Translations under genes and position numbers: made by a program | Assembly (NCBI RefSeq): GCF_030623445.1 | Contig: NZ_CP130613.1 | Coordinates: 434,001-498,000 of the forward strand | Length of the DNA stretch: 64,000 nucleotides | Reading direction: 5' to 3' | Source of the DNA: Pseudogemmatithrix spongiicola | Lineage (GTDB): Bacteria; Gemmatimonadota; Gemmatimonadetes; Gemmatimonadales; Gemmatimonadaceae | Part shown: piece after piece, positions 32,233 through 40,855 of the stretch | How positions within the stretch are numbered: position 1 is the first letter of the stretch | Layout: every line of letters begins with the position of its first letter | Notes under the pieces: model-generated | Database searches by the model: none | Told to the model about the DNA's origin: nothing | The model's input: the letters and a program-made list of their open reading frames with translations, nothing else

Positions 32233-32784
32233 CTACGGCCGTGGCTCCGCGAGCAGGCGTTCGAGGTACGCGACATTCGCCGGGCTGTCCCAGCTGTCGG
32301 CACCGATCACCCGGCGGCGCAGCCGCCCGTCGCGTCCGATGATGAACGTCTCCGGCACACCGGTCGTCTGGTACGCGCGCTGGATGTCGCCTTCGGGGTT
32401 ATGCAGGATCTCGAAGCTGAGCTTCATCTCGTCGGTAAACGTGTTGATGGCATTCTCCATCCCGGCCACGTCCACGCTCACCGCGACGATGCGCAGGCCC
32501 TTCGGGCCCAGCTGTTCCTCAAGGCGCTGCATGGACGGCATCTCGATGCGACAGGGGCCGCACCAAGTCGCCCAGATGTTCAGCAGCACGACGTCGCCCT
32601 TGTAGTCAGCGATGGTCTTGGCCACGCTGCCGGGGGCCATCGGGTTCGCGCGGAAGTCGGGCGCCGCATTGCCGATCTTCACCGGAAACAGCTCGGCCGA
32701 CAGCTGATCCTTCGCCGAGTACAGGCCGATACCGATGAGCGCCACCAACGCGCCGACGATCACCCACTGCACGTTCTTGTTCAC
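32233..32784 (-). CDS. TlpA/ResA-like membrane-anchored thioredoxin
   Basis: 183-residue thiol-disulfide oxidoreductase. One N-terminal membrane helix (about residues 6-22) anchors a thioredoxin domain outside the inner membrane. The active site is WCGPC (Cys75, Cys78) and the cis-Pro region is TTGVPETFIIG. ResA/TlpA proteins reduce apocytochrome c or other envelope thiols. No cytochrome c maturation gene is nearby, so the client is unknown. The GTG start overlaps the rpe stop as GTGA. The longer open frame upstream belongs to a shadow of rpe. Confidence 0.9.
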   Translation of the reverse strand: MNKNVQWVIVGALVALIGIGLYSAKDQLSAELFPVKIGNAAPDFRANPMAPGSVAKTIADYKGDVVLLNIWATWCGPCRIEMPSMQRLEEQLGPKGLRIVAVSVDVAGMENAINTFTDEMKLSFEILHNPEGDIQRAYQTTGVPETFIIGRDGRLRRRVIGADSWDSPANVAYLERLLAEPRP

Positions 32785-33455
32785 GCCTGCTCCGCGCAGC
32801 GCGCGCGCAGCGCCGCGATCTCCGCCACCGGGTCCTTGGCCGAGAAGATCGCGTTGCCCGCGACGAAGGTGTCGGCGCCGGCGCGCCAGCAGGCCGTGAT
32901 CGTCTCCCGCGCGATGCCGCCGTCCACCTCGAGCACGGCGCGCGAGCGCGTCTCGTCGAGCAACTGCCGCGCGCGCGCGATCTTGTTCACGGAACCCTCG
33001 ATGAACTTCTGCCCGCCGAAGCCGGGGTTCACGCTCATGATCAAGAGCAGGTCCAGGTCGGCCGCCACCTCGCGCAGCGTCTCGAGCGACGTGCTTGGGT
33101 TGAGCGTCGCACCGGCCTTCGCGCCCAGCTCCTTGATGCGCGTCACCTGCCGGTGCAGGTGCGGCGCCGCTTCCACGTGGATCGTGATCGTGTCCGCGCC
33201 CGCCTTCACGAAGCTGTCGAAGTACTTCTCCGGCTCGACCACCATCAGGTGACAGTCGAGCGGAAGCTTCGTGAGCTTCTTGCAGGTCTCGATCACCTTG
33301 GCGCCGAAGGTGAGATTCGGCACGAACACGCCGTCCATCACGTCCACGTGCAGCCAGTCGGCGCCGCCCGCTTCGAGCATCGCGAGGTCTTCGGCCAGCT
33401 TGCCGAAGTCGGCCGAGAGCAGCGATGGCGCGATGCGCACCGACTTCGCGGGCAT
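32781..33455 (-). CDS. rpe: Ribulose-phosphate 3-epimerase
   Basis: 224-residue TIM-barrel enzyme interconverting ribulose 5-phosphate and xylulose 5-phosphate in the pentose phosphate pathway. Motifs IAPSLLSADFGKL, WLHVDVMDGVFVPNLTFG, LDCHLMV, SVNPGFGGQKFI and LEVDGGI are all intact, including the metal-binding His and Asp residues. The ATG shares its A with the rsmB stop (TAATG), and its own stop overlaps the thioredoxin-like gene. Confidence 0.96.
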   Translation of the reverse strand: MPAKSVRIAPSLLSADFGKLAEDLAMLEAGGADWLHVDVMDGVFVPNLTFGAKVIETCKKLTKLPLDCHLMVVEPEKYFDSFVKAGADTITIHVEAAPHLHRQVTRIKELGAKAGATLNPSTSLETLREVAADLDLLLIMSVNPGFGGQKFIEGSVNKIARARQLLDETRSRAVLEVDGGIARETITACWRAGADTFVAGNAIFSAKDPVAEIAALRARCAEQA

Positions 33456-34780
33456 TACGACTCTCCTCGGCGCAGCCGCGCCGCGAACGATCCATCCGCA
33501 CCATGCCGCTGCGGCAGCACGCGCAAGCGACCGGCGTCGAGCACCGTCTCCGGCACCGTACCCGCCGGCGGCGGCTCCAGCGTCCAACCCGGATGGTCGG
33601 CGAGGAACGTCTCCACCTGCGCGTCGTTCTCCTCCGGCTCCATCGAGCAGGTGGAGTACACGAGCAGGCCGCCCGGCTTCACGTTCTTCGCCGCGCCGCG
33701 CAGGATCGCGCGCTGCGTCGCCGCCATCACCGCGAGGTCGCTGGTACGCAGGCGCCAGCGCGCGTCGGGGTGACGGCGGAATGTGCCCGTGCCCGTGCAG
33801 GGCGCGTCCACGAGCACGGCATCGAACTGGCCGAGCGTGCCATCGCGTGCATCGGCGACCACGGCATCCACGTTCTCGAGATCCAGACGGCCGATCGTGT
33901 CGATGATGCGGCTGATGCGCGCTTCGTTGGAATCCGCCGAGGTCACGTGCTTCGCCGTCCGCGAGAGCTCCACCGACTTGCCGCCCGGCGCGGCGCAGAG
34001 ATCGGCGACCTCGGCGCCCGCCGGCACGGCGGCGTAGCGCGTCACGAGCGTCGCCGCCGGATCCTGCACGAAGCAATGGCCCTGCTGGAACGCGCCGAGC
34101 GCCGTGAGCACCGTGCCCGGCGCGAGCGTGATGGAATCCTCGACCAGCGGAGCATCGGCGACGCCGACTCCTGAGCTCTCGAGCATCGCCTCCAGTTGTT
34201 CGCGCACCACACCCCAGGGGCGCACGATCAACGGCGCTTCCTGGTTGTTGGCCTCGAGCAGCGCGCGCGTCTCATCGGCGCCCCAGCGGGCCACCCAGCG
34301 CGCCACCAGCCACCGCGGATGCGAATACTCCACCGCCAGCGCTTCGACGGGATCCGCCGGCAACTCGGCGCCCAACGCATCGCGCTCGCGGTCCAACCGA
34401 CGCAGCACCGCGTTCACGAGCTTGCTCGCGCCCATGCCGTGGCGCTGCTTCGCGAGCTCGACCGTCTGCGCGATCGCCGCATAGGCCGGCACGCTGCCCA
34501 TGTGGAAGAGCTGGTGCACGCCGAGCCGCAGCAGGTCCGCGAGGTCCGCATCGAGCCGGGCGATGCCGCCGCGCACGCGCGGGGCCAGCAGGTGATCGAT
34601 CCATCCGCGCTTGCGCAGCATGCCCCACACGAGTTCCTGCGTCCAGCGGCGGTCGCGGGCATCAAGCTCCGCCGCACGTCGATCAAAGGCGGCGTCGAGC
34701 AGCAGGCCGCTGCGGAGATCGGCAAGCGTCTCGGCGGCGGCGATGCGGGCGTCAGTCACGAGCGGGAGGGTACCAGGCAT
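33455..34780 (-). CDS. rsmB: 16S rRNA (cytosine-967-C5)-methyltransferase
   Basis: 441-residue RsmB/Sun enzyme. An N-terminal NusB-like RNA-binding domain spans about residues 8-140. The SAM-dependent NOL1/NOP2/Sun domain contains ADLCAAPGGKSVELS, the motif IV DAPCTGTGTFRRHPD and the catalytic motif VYSTCSMEPEEN, with both expected cysteines. It lies 36 bases after fmt. A TATCTT box ends 8 bases before its ATG, which may provide an internal promoter. Confidence 0.95.
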   Translation of the reverse strand: MPGTLPLVTDARIAAAETLADLRSGLLLDAAFDRRAAELDARDRRWTQELVWGMLRKRGWIDHLLAPRVRGGIARLDADLADLLRLGVHQLFHMGSVPAYAAIAQTVELAKQRHGMGASKLVNAVLRRLDRERDALGAELPADPVEALAVEYSHPRWLVARWVARWGADETRALLEANNQEAPLIVRPWGVVREQLEAMLESSGVGVADAPLVEDSITLAPGTVLTALGAFQQGHCFVQDPAATLVTRYAAVPAGAEVADLCAAPGGKSVELSRTAKHVTSADSNEARISRIIDTIGRLDLENVDAVVADARDGTLGQFDAVLVDAPCTGTGTFRRHPDARWRLRTSDLAVMAATQRAILRGAAKNVKPGGLLVYSTCSMEPEENDAQVETFLADHPGWTLEPPPAGTVPETVLDAGRLRVLPQRHGADGSFAARLRRGES

Positions 34781-34788
34781 ACCCTCGA

Positions 34789-34794
34789 AAGATA
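34789..34794 (-). promoter_or_regulatory. -10-like box TATCTT, rsmB
   Basis: Leftward, GACTATCTT is followed by TCGAGGGT and ATG, an 8-base spacing. It lies between the fmt stop and rsmB, so it would be an internal promoter of the housekeeping block. Confidence 0.4.
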
Positions 34795-34816
34795 GTCGGT
34801 CCGGCGAACCCCGACC

Positions 34817-35755
34817 CTACTCGGGCAAAGTCCAATAGTCGCCGACGGCCACGCCGCGTCCCTGTGCCCAATCGAGCGCCGCCACACGCCGGCGCCCAGC
34901 CGGATGCACCGTCTCCACGGCTACGGCGCCCACGCCGCAGGCCACAACCATGCCCATCTCGCCGACCTCGAGCACTTCGCCGGGCTCGCCGCGGCGGTCC
35001 ACGAGCACGCGCGCGCCGAAGAGCCGCGTCTCGGTGTCGCGCACGACGCCCCAAGCCCCCGGGCGCGGATCGAAGGCGCGGATCGCGCGTGCGATCTGAG
35101 CAGCCTCCTGCCGGAAATCGAGCCGCGCCATCGCGCGATCGATCTTCGGCGCGTAGGTCACCAACGACTCGTCCTGCGGCCGCTCGGTGATGCCATCCAC
35201 CTCGAACATGGTGAGGAACTCGACGATCGCCTCGGCGCCGAGCTCCGAGAGCGCTTCCGTGAGTTCGCCGCCAGTGATCGTGTCAGGCAACGGCACGCGC
35301 ACTTCGTGCAGCACCGGGCCGGCGTCGAGCTGCAGCACCATGCGCTGGATGCTTACGCCGGTCTCGGCGTCGCCGGCGAGAATCGCCGCTTGGATGGGCG
35401 CAGCCCCGCGCCAGCGCGGCAGCAACGAGGCGTGGATGTTCACCGTGCCGCGCGTCGGAAGATCGATCACGTCCTGCCGCAGGATGTGGCCGTAGGCGAC
35501 GACGACACTCAGGTCCGGCTCGAACGCGCGCAGTTGGGCAAGGAACTCCTCGCCGCGCGGGCGGTCGGGCTGCAGGACCGGAATGCTCTCCTCAAGCGCG
35601 ACGGCCTTCACGGGCGGCGGCACCAGCGTCGAACGCGACCGGCCCTGCGGGCGGTCCGGCTGAGTTACCACGCACACGACGTCGTGCCCCTCGCCGATCA
35701 AGGCGCGAAGCGTGGGAACGGCGAAGTCTGGGGTGCCGAAGAAGGCGAGACGCAT
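34817..35755 (-). CDS. fmt: Methionyl-tRNA formyltransferase
   Basis: 312-residue enzyme that formylates initiator Met-tRNA using 10-formyltetrahydrofolate. The N-terminal RLAFFGTPDFAVPTL, the SLLPRWRGAAPIQ motif with the preceding NIHA catalytic region, and the C-terminal tRNA-binding OB domain (from about residue 205) are present. ATG at MRLAFFG was chosen over a TTG three codons earlier. TAGATT and GAAGG precede it. Its position between def and rsmB matches the def-fmt-rsmB order of many bacteria. Confidence 0.95.
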   Translation of the reverse strand: MRLAFFGTPDFAVPTLRALIGEGHDVVCVVTQPDRPQGRSRSTLVPPPVKAVALEESIPVLQPDRPRGEEFLAQLRAFEPDLSVVVAYGHILRQDVIDLPTRGTVNIHASLLPRWRGAAPIQAAILAGDAETGVSIQRMVLQLDAGPVLHEVRVPLPDTITGGELTEALSELGAEAIVEFLTMFEVDGITERPQDESLVTYAPKIDRAMARLDFRQEAAQIARAIRAFDPRPGAWGVVRDTETRLFGARVLVDRRGEPGEVLEVGEMGMVVACGVGAVAVETVHPAGRRRVAALDWAQGRGVAVGDYWTLPE

Positions 35756-35762
35756 CGCCTTC

Positions 35763-35768
35763 AATCTA
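35763..35768 (-). promoter_or_regulatory. -10-like box TAGATT, fmt
   Basis: Leftward, GCATAGATT is followed by GAAGGCG and ATG, a 7-base spacing. The GAAGG could alternatively serve as a weak ribosome site for a transcript from further upstream. Confidence 0.4.
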
Positions 35769-35779
35769 TGCTCGCGCGC

Positions 35780-36367
35780 CTAGAGCGCGTCGTGATGCGC
35801 CGCAGGTGCGTCGCTTGCCGCTGCGCGGCCCTTGGGTTCGTCGGTGTCACCCGGCTTCAGGATGCGCAGCAGCCCGGGGTACTTGTCCTTCTCGTCGTCC
35901 CAGGCGTTCATCGCCTTGCGGCGGTTCAGGAAGCTCAGGTGGTCGATGAACAGCTTCCCGTCGAGGTGGTCCAACTCATGCTGGATGCACACCGCGAGCA
36001 GTTCACGGCCCTCGAGTTCGAACGGCTGCCCGTCGAGCCCGATGGCACGGACCTTCACGACCGCGCTGCGCTCCACCCAGCCGAAGACCTCGGGAATGGA
36101 GAGGCAACCTTCTTCCCACTTGATCTTGCCTTCGCGGGCGATGATCTCGGGGTTGATCAGCACCGCCGCCACGTCACCGACCTCGACCACGCACATGCGT
36201 TCCGTGCGCCCGACCTGAGGCGCGGCGAGGCCCACGCCTTCGGCCGCGCGCATCGTGTCGAACATGTCGGCCGCCAACTGCCGCAGCTCGTCCGTCACCT
36301 CGGCCACCGGTGTGGTGACTTGGCGCAGGACGGGGCTGCCGAGGACGGTGATCGGGAGGACGGCCAT
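35780..36367 (-). CDS. def: Peptide deformylase
   Basis: 195-residue metalloenzyme removing the formyl group from nascent proteins. The three family motifs are GVGLAAPQVG (residues 44-53), EEGCLSIPE (Cys88 metal ligand) and QHELDHLDG (His130, Glu131, His134). A C-terminal tail of about 25 residues rich in Ala, Asp and His is variable. ATG at MAVLPITVLG begins 5 bases after the yajC stop; the longer open frame lies inside yajC. Confidence 0.96.
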   Translation of the reverse strand: MAVLPITVLGSPVLRQVTTPVAEVTDELRQLAADMFDTMRAAEGVGLAAPQVGRTERMCVVEVGDVAAVLINPEIIAREGKIKWEEGCLSIPEVFGWVERSAVVKVRAIGLDGQPFELEGRELLAVCIQHELDHLDGKLFIDHLSFLNRRKAMNAWDDEKDKYPGLLRILKPGDTDEPKGRAAASDAPAAHHDAL

Positions 36368-36372
36368 CGTGC

Positions 36373-36717
36373 TTAGGCCACCGCTTCGCTGCCGCCCACC
36401 GAGGCGATGCGGCTGCGCACGACCACGAGGCGCGACTCGCCGCACTTGATCGTGATGTGGTCCGTCAGCGACGGTCCCTTCTCGCCCGGCGCGGCGATGT
36501 GCACGACCTCGCCGACGAGCCCGCCGGCCGTGACGACCTGGTCGCCCTTCTTCATCGCGAGGATCGCGGCTTCATGCGCCTTCCGCTGCTTCTGCTGCGG
36601 GCGGATCATGAGGAAGTAGAAGATCGCGAAGATGGCGCCGATCTGGAACAGGAACGGCGCGATGCCCGGACCCGCCGGAGCGGCAGGCGTGGCTTGGAGG
36701 AAGAGCGTGAACGGCAT
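36373..36717 (-). CDS. yajC: Preprotein translocase subunit YajC
   Basis: 114-residue inner-membrane accessory subunit of the SecDF complex. One membrane helix (about residues 20-40, FLFQIGAIFAIFYFLMIRP) is followed by RPQQKQRK and the domain MKKGDQVVTAGGLVGEV, which define the family. queA precedes it as in many bacteria, but tgt, secD and secF are not next to it here. A TAGATT box 42 bases upstream, right at the queA stop, may supply its promoter. Confidence 0.93.
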   Translation of the reverse strand: MPFTLFLQATPAAPAGPGIAPFLFQIGAIFAIFYFLMIRPQQKQRKAHEAAILAMKKGDQVVTAGGLVGEVVHIAAPGEKGPSLTDHITIKCGESRLVVVRSRIASVGGSEAVA

Positions 36718-36759
36718 GGGGGAGATGACTGAAGACGAGGGGACCGGCGACGACCCCGA

Positions 36760-36765
36760 AATCTA
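36760..36765 (-). promoter_or_regulatory. -10-like box TAGATT, yajC-def
   Basis: Leftward, GATTAGATTTCGGGG lies 1 base after the queA stop and 42 bases before the yajC ATG. It shares the motif of the leaderless set but would give a leader of about 35 bases. Confidence 0.4.
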
Positions 36766-36766
36766 A

Positions 36767-37822
36767 TCAGAGCAGGAGCATGGCATCGCCGTAGGAGTAG
36801 AACCGGTACTTCTCCCGCACGGCGGTGGCGTAGGCGTCCATGGTGAGCTCGTAGCCCGCGAAGGCCGCCACGAGCATCATCAGCGTGGAGCGGGGCAGGT
36901 GGAAGTTGGTCACCAGCGCGTCGGCGGAGCGCACGGGCTCGGGGGGCCGGATGAAGATGCGCGTCTCGCCGCTGCCGGCGCGATAGCCGGCGTCGTCCGT
37001 CCACAGCGTCTCGAGCGTGCGCAGCGCCGTCGTGCCCACCGCGCACACGCGGCCGCCCGCACGGCGCAGTGCCGTGAGCCGCGCGGCAGTCTCCTCCGCG
37101 ACGTCGTACCACTCCTCGTGCATCTGGTGCTGCGCGGGGTCGTCCACCTCGACCGGCTTGAACGTCCCGGCCCCGACGTGCAGCAGCACTTCTTCACGCT
37201 GCACGCTCCGCGCGGCGAGGGCCGCGAGCACTTCCGAGGTGAAGTGCAGGCCCGCCGTCGGTGCGGCGACGCTGCCCTCCTGCTTCGCATACACCGTCTG
37301 GTACCGCTCCACGTCCGCGGCGGCGTCGGCCCGCTCGATGTACGGCGGCAGCGGCACGTGCCCGGTCGCCGCGATCGCCGCGCGCTCGGCGTCGCGGTCA
37401 CCGGGCTTCGCGCCCTCCACGAGCAGCTTCACGAGACGCGTGCCGCGGTCCGTGGGCTCGCCCATCTCGGCGCGGAAGCCTGGCGCGAAGGTCACGATGC
37501 GACCCGGCTTCAGCTTGTTGCCCGGCTGCACCATCGCCTCCCACATGCCGCGCTTCTCTTCCTTGAGCAGCAGCACCTCGGCCGGCGCGCCGGAATCGCG
37601 CGTGCCCAAGAGGCGCGCCTTGAACACACGCGTCGTGTTCACGACGATGGCATCGCCGCTCGAGAGGAACGTCGGCAGGTCTCTGAACACGTGGTGCGCA
37701 ATCGTGCCCGCGCGGCGATTCACCACCATCAGGCGGCTCTCGTCGCGTCGCGGCATCGGCGTCTGCGCGATGCGGTCCAGCGGGAGCGCGAAGTCGTAGT
37801 CGGAAGTCTTGAGACCGCGCAC
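36767..37822 (-). CDS. queA: S-adenosylmethionine:tRNA ribosyltransferase-isomerase
   Basis: 351-residue enzyme of queuosine synthesis that transfers and isomerises the ribosyl part of SAM onto preQ1-tRNA to give epoxyqueuosine. Diagnostic segments are YDFALPLDRIAQTP near the N-terminus, RDESRLMVV, PTAGLHFT and the C-terminal TNFHLPRSTLMMLVAAFAG. The length is standard. The GTG start lies 2 bases after the ruvB stop, so it is part of the same operon as ruvCAB. Confidence 0.95.
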   Translation of the reverse strand: MRGLKTSDYDFALPLDRIAQTPMPRRDESRLMVVNRRAGTIAHHVFRDLPTFLSSGDAIVVNTTRVFKARLLGTRDSGAPAEVLLLKEEKRGMWEAMVQPGNKLKPGRIVTFAPGFRAEMGEPTDRGTRLVKLLVEGAKPGDRDAERAAIAATGHVPLPPYIERADAAADVERYQTVYAKQEGSVAAPTAGLHFTSEVLAALAARSVQREEVLLHVGAGTFKPVEVDDPAQHQMHEEWYDVAEETAARLTALRRAGGRVCAVGTTALRTLETLWTDDAGYRAGSGETRIFIRPPEPVRSADALVTNFHLPRSTLMMLVAAFAGYELTMDAYATAVREKYRFYSYGDAMLLL

Positions 37823-37824
37823 GG

Positions 37825-38856
37825 TCAGAACAGTTCAGGCTGCGCGTCGGCGGGGCGAGAGGGCGGCGGATACCCCAAATGCCGATAGGCCTGCGCCGAG
37901 GCCACGCGCCCGCGCGGCGTGCGCTGCAGGAAGCCGTTCTGCACGAGGAACGGCTCGTACACTTCCTCGATGGTGTCGGCGTCCTCGCCGACCGCCGCGG
38001 CGATCGTGCCCACGCCCACCGGCCCGCCGTCGAACTTCTCGATGATCGCGCGCAGCAGCCGCGTGTCCATCTCGTCGAGGCCGAACTCGTCCACGTCGAG
38101 CATCGCCAGCGCCTCGCGCGCCACGTCGCGCGAGATGTGGCCGCTGGCCTTCACCTGCGCGAAGTCCCGCACGCGGCGCAACAGCCGGTTGGCCACGCGC
38201 GGCGTGCCGCGCGCGCGCCGCGCCAGCTCCGCCGCACCCTCGGCGTCCACGCTGCAGCCCAGCACCACGGCCGTGCGATGCACGATCTCCTCGATCTCCG
38301 CGGCCGGGTAGTAGTTGAGCCGCAGCTCGATGCCGAAGCGCGCGCGCAGCGGCGCCGTCAGCATGCCGAGCCGGGTCGTCGCGCCGATCAGCGTGAAGCG
38401 CTCGATCGGCATCGTGATCGTCTGCGCCTTCGGGCCTTCGCTCAGCCGGATGTCGATTTTCGAGTCTTCCATCGCCGGATACAGGAACTCGTCGATTACC
38501 GGCTTCAGGCGATGGATCTCGTCGATGAACAGGATGTCGCCGGCGCGCAGGTTGGTGAGCGTACCCACGAGGTCGCCCGGCTTCTCCAGCGCCGGCCCGC
38601 TGGTCGTGTGGATGTTCACGCCCATCTCCCGCGCGATCAGCTCCGCCAACGTCGTCTTGCCCAAGCCCGGCGGGCCGAAGAGCAGCGTGTGGTCCAGCGG
38701 CTCACTGCGCCCGGTCGCGGCATCCACGTAGATGCGCAGCGCGTCCTTCACCTTGCCTTGGCCGATGAACTCCGCCAGCCGCTGCGGGCGCAGCGACAGC
38801 TCCACCACCGACTCGTCGGTGAGGGCTTCCGGCGTGGTGATTTCAGGGCGCGACAT
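37825..38856 (-). CDS. ruvB: Holliday junction branch migration ATPase RuvB
   Basis: 343-residue AAA+ motor of the RuvAB complex. Walker [13 protein letters not shown], Walker [11 protein letters not shown], sensor ATTRLGML, the arginine-finger region RARFG and the C-terminal winged helix with [14 protein letters not shown] are all present. It begins 9 bases after the ruvA stop. The sequence TAACTTTCGGCG directly before the ATG contains a TAACTT box at 6-base spacing, so an internal leaderless promoter is possible. Confidence 0.97.
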   Translation of the reverse strand: MSRPEITTPEALTDESVVELSLRPQRLAEFIGQGKVKDALRIYVDAATGRSEPLDHTLLFGPPGLGKTTLAELIAREMGVNIHTTSGPALEKPGDLVGTLTNLRAGDILFIDEIHRLKPVIDEFLYPAMEDSKIDIRLSEGPKAQTITMPIERFTLIGATTRLGMLTAPLRARFGIELRLNYYPAAEIEEIVHRTAVVLGCSVDAEGAAELARRARGTPRVANRLLRRVRDFAQVKASGHISRDVAREALAMLDVDEFGLDEMDTRLLRAIIEKFDGGPVGVGTIAAAVGEDADTIEEVYEPFLVQNGFLQRTPRGRVASAQAYRHLGYPPPSRPADAQPELF

Positions 38857-38862
38857 CGCCGA

Positions 38863-38868
38863 AAGTTA
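38863..38868 (-). promoter_or_regulatory. -10-like box TAACTT, ruvB
   Basis: Leftward, AAGTAACTT is followed by TCGGCG and ATG, a 6-base spacing. The box overlaps the ruvA stop codon TAA. Confidence 0.35.
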
Positions 38869-39465
38869 CTTCGCGAGGCCAGCGAGGGCGCGGCGGATGA
38901 GATCGGCCGTCGTCTCGCCCTTCGGCGCGCCATCCAGCGCAGCGCGCACCGCACGCTCAGCGTCCGCCGGCTGGTAGCCGAGCGCGACGAGCGCGCGCGC
39001 CGCGTCCGCGCTCGGGCCGCCGCTGCCAACCGGCTTGGCGCCGCTCACGGAGACCTCGGCGCCCTCGAGCTTGTCGCGCAACTCGAGCACGAGCCGTTCC
39101 GCGAGCTTCTTGCCCACGCGCGGCACGCGCGTCAGCGCCGTGAGGTCACCCTCGCGGATGGCACGCACGAGGCGCTCGCCGGTGAGCGTGCTCAGCAGGT
39201 TCATCGCCAGCGACGGCCCGACGCCCGTCGTGCTCATGAGGCGCTGGAACAGCTTGCGCTCGTCGGACGTCGCGAAGCCGTAGAGCGTCGTCGCATCCTC
39301 CCGCACGACCATCGCCGTGTGCAGCGCGAGCTCGCCGCCGAGCTTAGGCAGCGCTTCCAACACGCTCAATGGCACCATCACCTCGTAGGTGACGCCGCCC
39401 GACGTGCGCAGTTCGATGCGGTCCAGGCCGTGGGCGGCCAGCGTGCCGTCGAGGCGCGCGATCAT
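38866..39465 (-). CDS. ruvA: Holliday junction DNA helicase subunit RuvA
   Basis: 199-residue junction-recognition subunit. It has an N-terminal OB fold (MIARLDGTL to about residue 65), a double helix-hairpin-helix domain with LMSTTGVGPSLAMNLLS and LTRVPRVGKKLAERLVLEL, and a C-terminal RuvB-contacting domain from about residue 150 (ARALVALGYQPADAERAV). The ATG overlaps the ruvC stop as ATGA. Confidence 0.96.
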   Translation of the reverse strand: MIARLDGTLAAHGLDRIELRTSGGVTYEVMVPLSVLEALPKLGGELALHTAMVVREDATTLYGFATSDERKLFQRLMSTTGVGPSLAMNLLSTLTGERLVRAIREGDLTALTRVPRVGKKLAERLVLELRDKLEGAEVSVSGAKPVGSGGPSADAARALVALGYQPADAERAVRAALDGAPKGETTADLIRRALAGLAK

Positions 39466-39968
39466 CGGGTCACCATCCGCGCGCGCGCGAGGGCCCGCTG
39501 CATCCCCAACCGCATCGCACAGGTCAACGCCGCGGCCACGCCGTCGGCGGCGTCGTTCGGCTGCGGCGGACTCTTCAAACGCAAATGCTGGGCGATCATC
39601 AGCTGGACTTGGACCTTGGTGGCGGCACCGGTGCCGACGACGGCCTTCTTGATCTCCGCCGGCGGGTATTCGTGGATCTCGACGCCGGCTTCCTCGCCGG
39701 CCAGCAGGATCACGCCGCGCGCGTGACCCAGCACAAGCGTGGTGCGCACGTTCTTCGCGTAGAACGCCGATTCCACCGCCATCGCCTGCGGGCGGTGACG
39801 CGCGAGCAGCTCCCGCACGCCCTCGGCGATGTCCTTCAGGCGCCGCGGCAATGGCCACTCGGCTTTCGTGCGGATCACGCCACACTCCACCAGCGACGGC
39901 GTCGGCCCTGCGCGCACGACGCCGTAGCCGGTCACTGCCGTGCCGGGGTCAATGCCAAGGATCAGCAC
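39462..39968 (-). CDS. ruvC: Holliday junction resolvase RuvC
   Basis: 168-residue RNase H-fold endonuclease that resolves Holliday junctions. Four acidic catalytic residues are visible: Asp7 (GIDPG), Glu66 (AVESAF), Asp139 and Asp142 (PNDAADG). The GTG start lies 19 bases after the yebC stop. The yebC-ruvC-ruvA-ruvB order is common in bacteria and supports the assignment. Confidence 0.96.
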   Translation of the reverse strand: MLILGIDPGTAVTGYGVVRAGPTPSLVECGVIRTKAEWPLPRRLKDIAEGVRELLARHRPQAMAVESAFYAKNVRTTLVLGHARGVILLAGEEAGVEIHEYPPAEIKKAVVGTGAATKVQVQLMIAQHLRLKSPPQPNDAADGVAAALTCAMRLGMQRALARARMVTR

Positions 39969-39987
39969 GACGCGCCGGCCGCATGCG

Positions 39988-40728
39988 TCACGCGGACAGC
40001 TCCGACATGTCCATGTCGAAGTTCGCGTCGACCTTCTGCACGTCGTCGAGGTCTTCCAGCTGCTCCAGCAGCTTGATCAGCTGCGCGGCGTTGTCGCCCT
40101 CCACGCGCACGCTGCTCTTGGGTACCCAGGTCAGCGCCGCCTCCGAGGCCATGAGCCCGGCCGACTCCAGCGCCTGCTTTACCGCGTGCAGGTCCGCCGG
40201 CGCGGTAGACACGACGAACTGCTCGTCCTCGCGCACGAAGTCCTCGGCGCCGGCTTCCAGCGCCTGTTCCATCACGCTGTCTTCGTCGCGGTTCTCGACG
40301 GGGATGTAGATCTGCCCCTTGCGGTCGAACATGAACGCGACGGAGTTCACCGCGCCGAGATTGCCGCCGCCGCGCGAGAGCTTGGCGCGGACTTCAGCCA
40401 CCGTGCGCGTGGGGTTGTCGGTGAGCGCCTGGATCATCAGGGCCACGCCGCCCGGCCCGTAGGCCTCGTACAGCACTTCCTGGTACTCCACGCCCTCGAG
40501 CTCGCCGGTGCCCTTCTTGATGGCGCGCTCGATGTTCTCTTTGGGGCAGGACTGCGCCTTGGCGTTCTCGATGGCGGTGCGCAGTCGCGGATTGCCCGAC
40601 GGGTCGCCGCCGCCGGCCTTGGCCGCGACGGTGATCTCGCGCAGGAGCTTGGTGAACATGGCGCCGCGCTTGGCGTCAGCGGCGGCCTTGTAGTGCTTGA
40701 TTTGCTTCCACTTACTGTGGCCGGCCAT
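39988..40728 (-). CDS. yebC: YebC/PmpR family protein
   Basis: 246-residue member of the YebC/TACO1 family, annotated as transcriptional regulators and in some species shown to help translation of proline stretches. The N-terminus AGHSKWKQIKHYKAAADAKRG is diagnostic, and the three-domain length is normal. It leads the ruv cluster. Upstream lie a TAGATT box and an 8-bp hairpin in a leader of about 60 bases. Confidence 0.95.
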   Translation of the reverse strand: MAGHSKWKQIKHYKAAADAKRGAMFTKLLREITVAAKAGGGDPSGNPRLRTAIENAKAQSCPKENIERAIKKGTGELEGVEYQEVLYEAYGPGGVALMIQALTDNPTRTVAEVRAKLSRGGGNLGAVNSVAFMFDRKGQIYIPVENRDEDSVMEQALEAGAEDFVREDEQFVVSTAPADLHAVKQALESAGLMASEAALTWVPKSSVRVEGDNAAQLIKLLEQLEDLDDVQKVDANFDMDMSELSA

Positions 40729-40761
40729 TGTCTTGCGGAATGCGGGGAACGGTGCAGGGGT

Positions 40762-40780
40762 CAGGCGCGAGCCGCGCCTG
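40762..40780. promoter_or_regulatory. Hairpin in the yebC leader
   Basis: CAGGCGCG and CGCGCCTG form a perfect 8-bp stem around a 3-base loop, between the TAGATT box and the yebC ATG. No T-run follows on the yebC strand. It may be a 5'-UTR structure affecting translation or stability. Confidence 0.35.
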
Positions 40781-40794
40781 CCGCGACGCTGGGA

Positions 40795-40800
40795 AATCTA
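40795..40800 (-). promoter_or_regulatory. -10-like box TAGATT, yebC-ruv block
   Basis: Leftward, CGTTAGATTTCCC lies 66 bases before the yebC ATG and directly after the terminator hairpin of the upstream barrel gene. It is the likely promoter for the yebC-ruv block. Confidence 0.45.
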
Positions 40801-40801
40801 A

Positions 40802-40832
40802 CGGCCGCGGGGGGACTTGTCCCCCGCGGCCG
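40802..40832 (-). terminator. Terminator of the beta-barrel gene
   Basis: A 12-bp all-GC stem (CGGCCGCGGGGG paired with CCCCCGCGGCCG) closes on a short A/C-rich loop, 23 bases after the barrel gene's stop. Only TAGATTT follows on the leftward strand. The T-run is therefore short and overlaps the next promoter box. Confidence 0.6.
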
Positions 40833-40855
40833 CCGGTCCTGCGCCCCGCGCTGCC

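Noticed and set aside
36728-36738. Second copy of the terminator sequence CTGAAGACG before yajC
   Set aside because: Only about ten bases match the sigma-factor terminator and no opposite arm is present, so chance is sufficient.
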